A stretch of DNA of 64,000 nt from contig NZ_FUXE01000008.1 of NCBI RefSeq assembly GCF_900167105.1, positions 1-64,000 of the forward strand, in the 5' to 3' direction. Below are positions 63,145-64,000 of this stretch, piece after piece (position 1 is the first letter of the stretch; the number at the start of each line of letters is the position of its first letter). This DNA is from Porphyromonas circumdentaria. Its GTDB lineage: Bacteria > Bacteroidota > Bacteroidia > Bacteroidales > Porphyromonadaceae. The notes below the pieces were generated by a model that had not been told where the DNA came from, did no database searches, and was given only the letters and a program-made list of their open reading frames with translations. A program made the position numbers and the translations under genes.

Positions 63145-63960
63145 TTACTTGATACTAATAAAGCCTACCTTATCTACAATCGCCTGTCCTTTGGGAGAGA
63201 GCACATAGTCTACAAAAGGTTTTACCTGTCGCTCTATCTTTGCATCGTAGTAGTAGTAAAGAGGACGTACAATCGGATAAGCACTGTTTTTTGCGTTCTT
63301 TACCGAGGGAGCAATGAACTTCTTACCTCCGTCAAAAGAGACAGAGACTGCCTTAACATCCTTATTCAAATAGGCCATACCTACGTATCCGATAGCTCCT
63401 TTGGTTTGAGTTACAGACTGAATGATTACTCCCGTTGCAGACATACTCATAATACCATTCATGTAGTTTTTGTTTTTCATAACTACTTCTTTGAAGAATT
63501 CATAAGTACCCGAAGAGGTCTCTCTGGAGTAAGGAATTATTTTCATATCGTCGCCTCCTACCTCTTTCCAGTTCTTAATCTTACCTGTGAATATGCCTTC
63601 CAGCTGCTCACGAGTGAGCTTACTCACTTTATTCGCAGGATTGACCACCACGGCCAAAGCATCGTAAGCGATGACTACTTCTTTGGGATTTATCCCCTTC
63701 TCCTGCATCTTCTGACGTTCAGAAAACTTGATACGACGAGAAGCCTGTGCTATATCTGTCGTTCCCTCAAGAAGAGCAGAGAAACCTACACCGCTACCTC
63801 CCCCTGTTATGGTTAGACGTGCCGAGGGATTCTCCTTCATGTAGCCTTCTGCTTCCTTCTGTGAAAGAGGGATTACCGTATCTGAACCCTTTACTCTTTG
63901 TCCATAAAGCGATGCTGCCACCATACTCATAAGTAGCGCGGTAATGACTGTTTTTTTCAT
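63145..63960 (-). CDS. pstS: Phosphate-binding protein PstS
   Basis: A 271-residue periplasmic binding protein. A signal peptide (MKKTVITALLMSMVAASLYG) is followed by RVKGSDTVIPLSQ. The phosphate-binding loops are seen as GGGSGVGFSALLEGTTDIAQ and PYSRETSSGTYEFF. There is no lipobox cysteine, so it should be soluble. It is the first gene of the pst operon; the promoter and any Pho box lie largely beyond the window edge. Confidence 0.95.
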   Translation of the reverse strand: MKKTVITALLMSMVAASLYGQRVKGSDTVIPLSQKEAEGYMKENPSARLTITGGGSGVGFSALLEGTTDIAQASRRIKFSERQKMQEKGINPKEVVIAYDALAVVVNPANKVSKLTREQLEGIFTGKIKNWKEVGGDDMKIIPYSRETSSGTYEFFKEVVMKNKNYMNGIMSMSATGVIIQSVTQTKGAIGYVGMAYLNKDVKAVSVSFDGGKKFIAPSVKNAKNSAYPIVRPLYYYYDAKIERQVKPFVDYVLSPKGQAIVDKVGFISIK

Positions 63961-64000
63961 TTTGTTCTAATTCTTTTGTTTAGTTGCAATAAAAAACCAC

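Overview
The window looks like chromosomal DNA of a member of the Bacteroidota, most likely a Porphyromonas-like organism. Three things point there. Promoters fit the Bacteroidota pattern (-33 TTTG, -7 TAnnTTTG) and purine-rich Shine-Dalgarno sites are often absent. A PorT-like component of the type IX secretion system (T9SS) occurs together with several proteins that end in T9SS sorting domains. Finally, peptidases familiar from Porphyromonas are present: an S46 dipeptidyl peptidase of the DPP11 type, a Lys-C-like serine endopeptidase resembling PepK, and a U32 protein. The species cannot be fixed from the sequence alone.

Layout. 0-0.34 kb: the end of an ISAs1-family insertion sequence, with a 62-bp tandem duplication of its terminus, lying just upstream of mutS. 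0.4-9.7 kb: mutS, then a six-gene minus-strand run (secreted protein, coiled-coil membrane protein, DUF4301 protein, aminopeptidase P, gamma-carbonic-anhydrase-like protein, transaldolase-like aldolase). 9.8-17.1 kb: a GNAT gene, the glycine-lipid acyltransferase pair glsA-glsB with yraN, then porT (minus), upp, a U32 gene and a glycosyltransferase. 17.2-29.9 kb, all minus: the T9SS-exported protease, the cytochrome bd genes (DUF4492-cydA-cydB), a priA whose helicase motifs are lost, nfnB and nfnA, and a BACON-NUC lipoprotein nuclease. 30.2-33.3 kb: a leucine-rich-repeat T9SS protein and a 1.2-kb gene-poor stretch with a 21-nt A+T-rich repeat array and a tRNA-Cys. 33.3-40.6 kb: a DUF2027-Smr protein, a CYTH protein, DPP11, a MIP18/DUF59 protein, argR, an alkaline phosphatase and an AlkD-like glycosylase. 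40.8-45.0 kb (minus): a DUF3784 protein and the arginine/ornithine degradation genes rocA, ctlX and rocD. 45.4-48.5 kb: a second LRR T9SS protein, a degenerate methyltransferase-like gene, a YbaN protein and a second locus of the 21-nt repeat, here as an inverted repeat. 48.9-54.5 kb: lepA, dnaB, mtaB and a rhamnosyltransferase-like gene. 54.7-64 kb (minus): menE, menC, phoR, phoB, phoU, pstB, pstA, pstC and pstS.

The genes fit an asaccharolytic, peptide-using anaerobe with some oxygen tolerance. Exported peptidases feed amino-acid catabolism (DPP11, PepK-like, rocD-ctlX-rocA), NfnAB balances NAD(P)H and ferredoxin, menaquinone genes and cytochrome bd handle oxygen, and a complete Pho/Pst system scavenges phosphate together with a secreted alkaline phosphatase. 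The observations most worth a second look are the PriA that keeps full length and its zinc cysteines but has lost all recognisable ATPase motifs, the PstC with a PstS-like segment in its periplasmic loop, and the 21-nt repeat shared by two loci.
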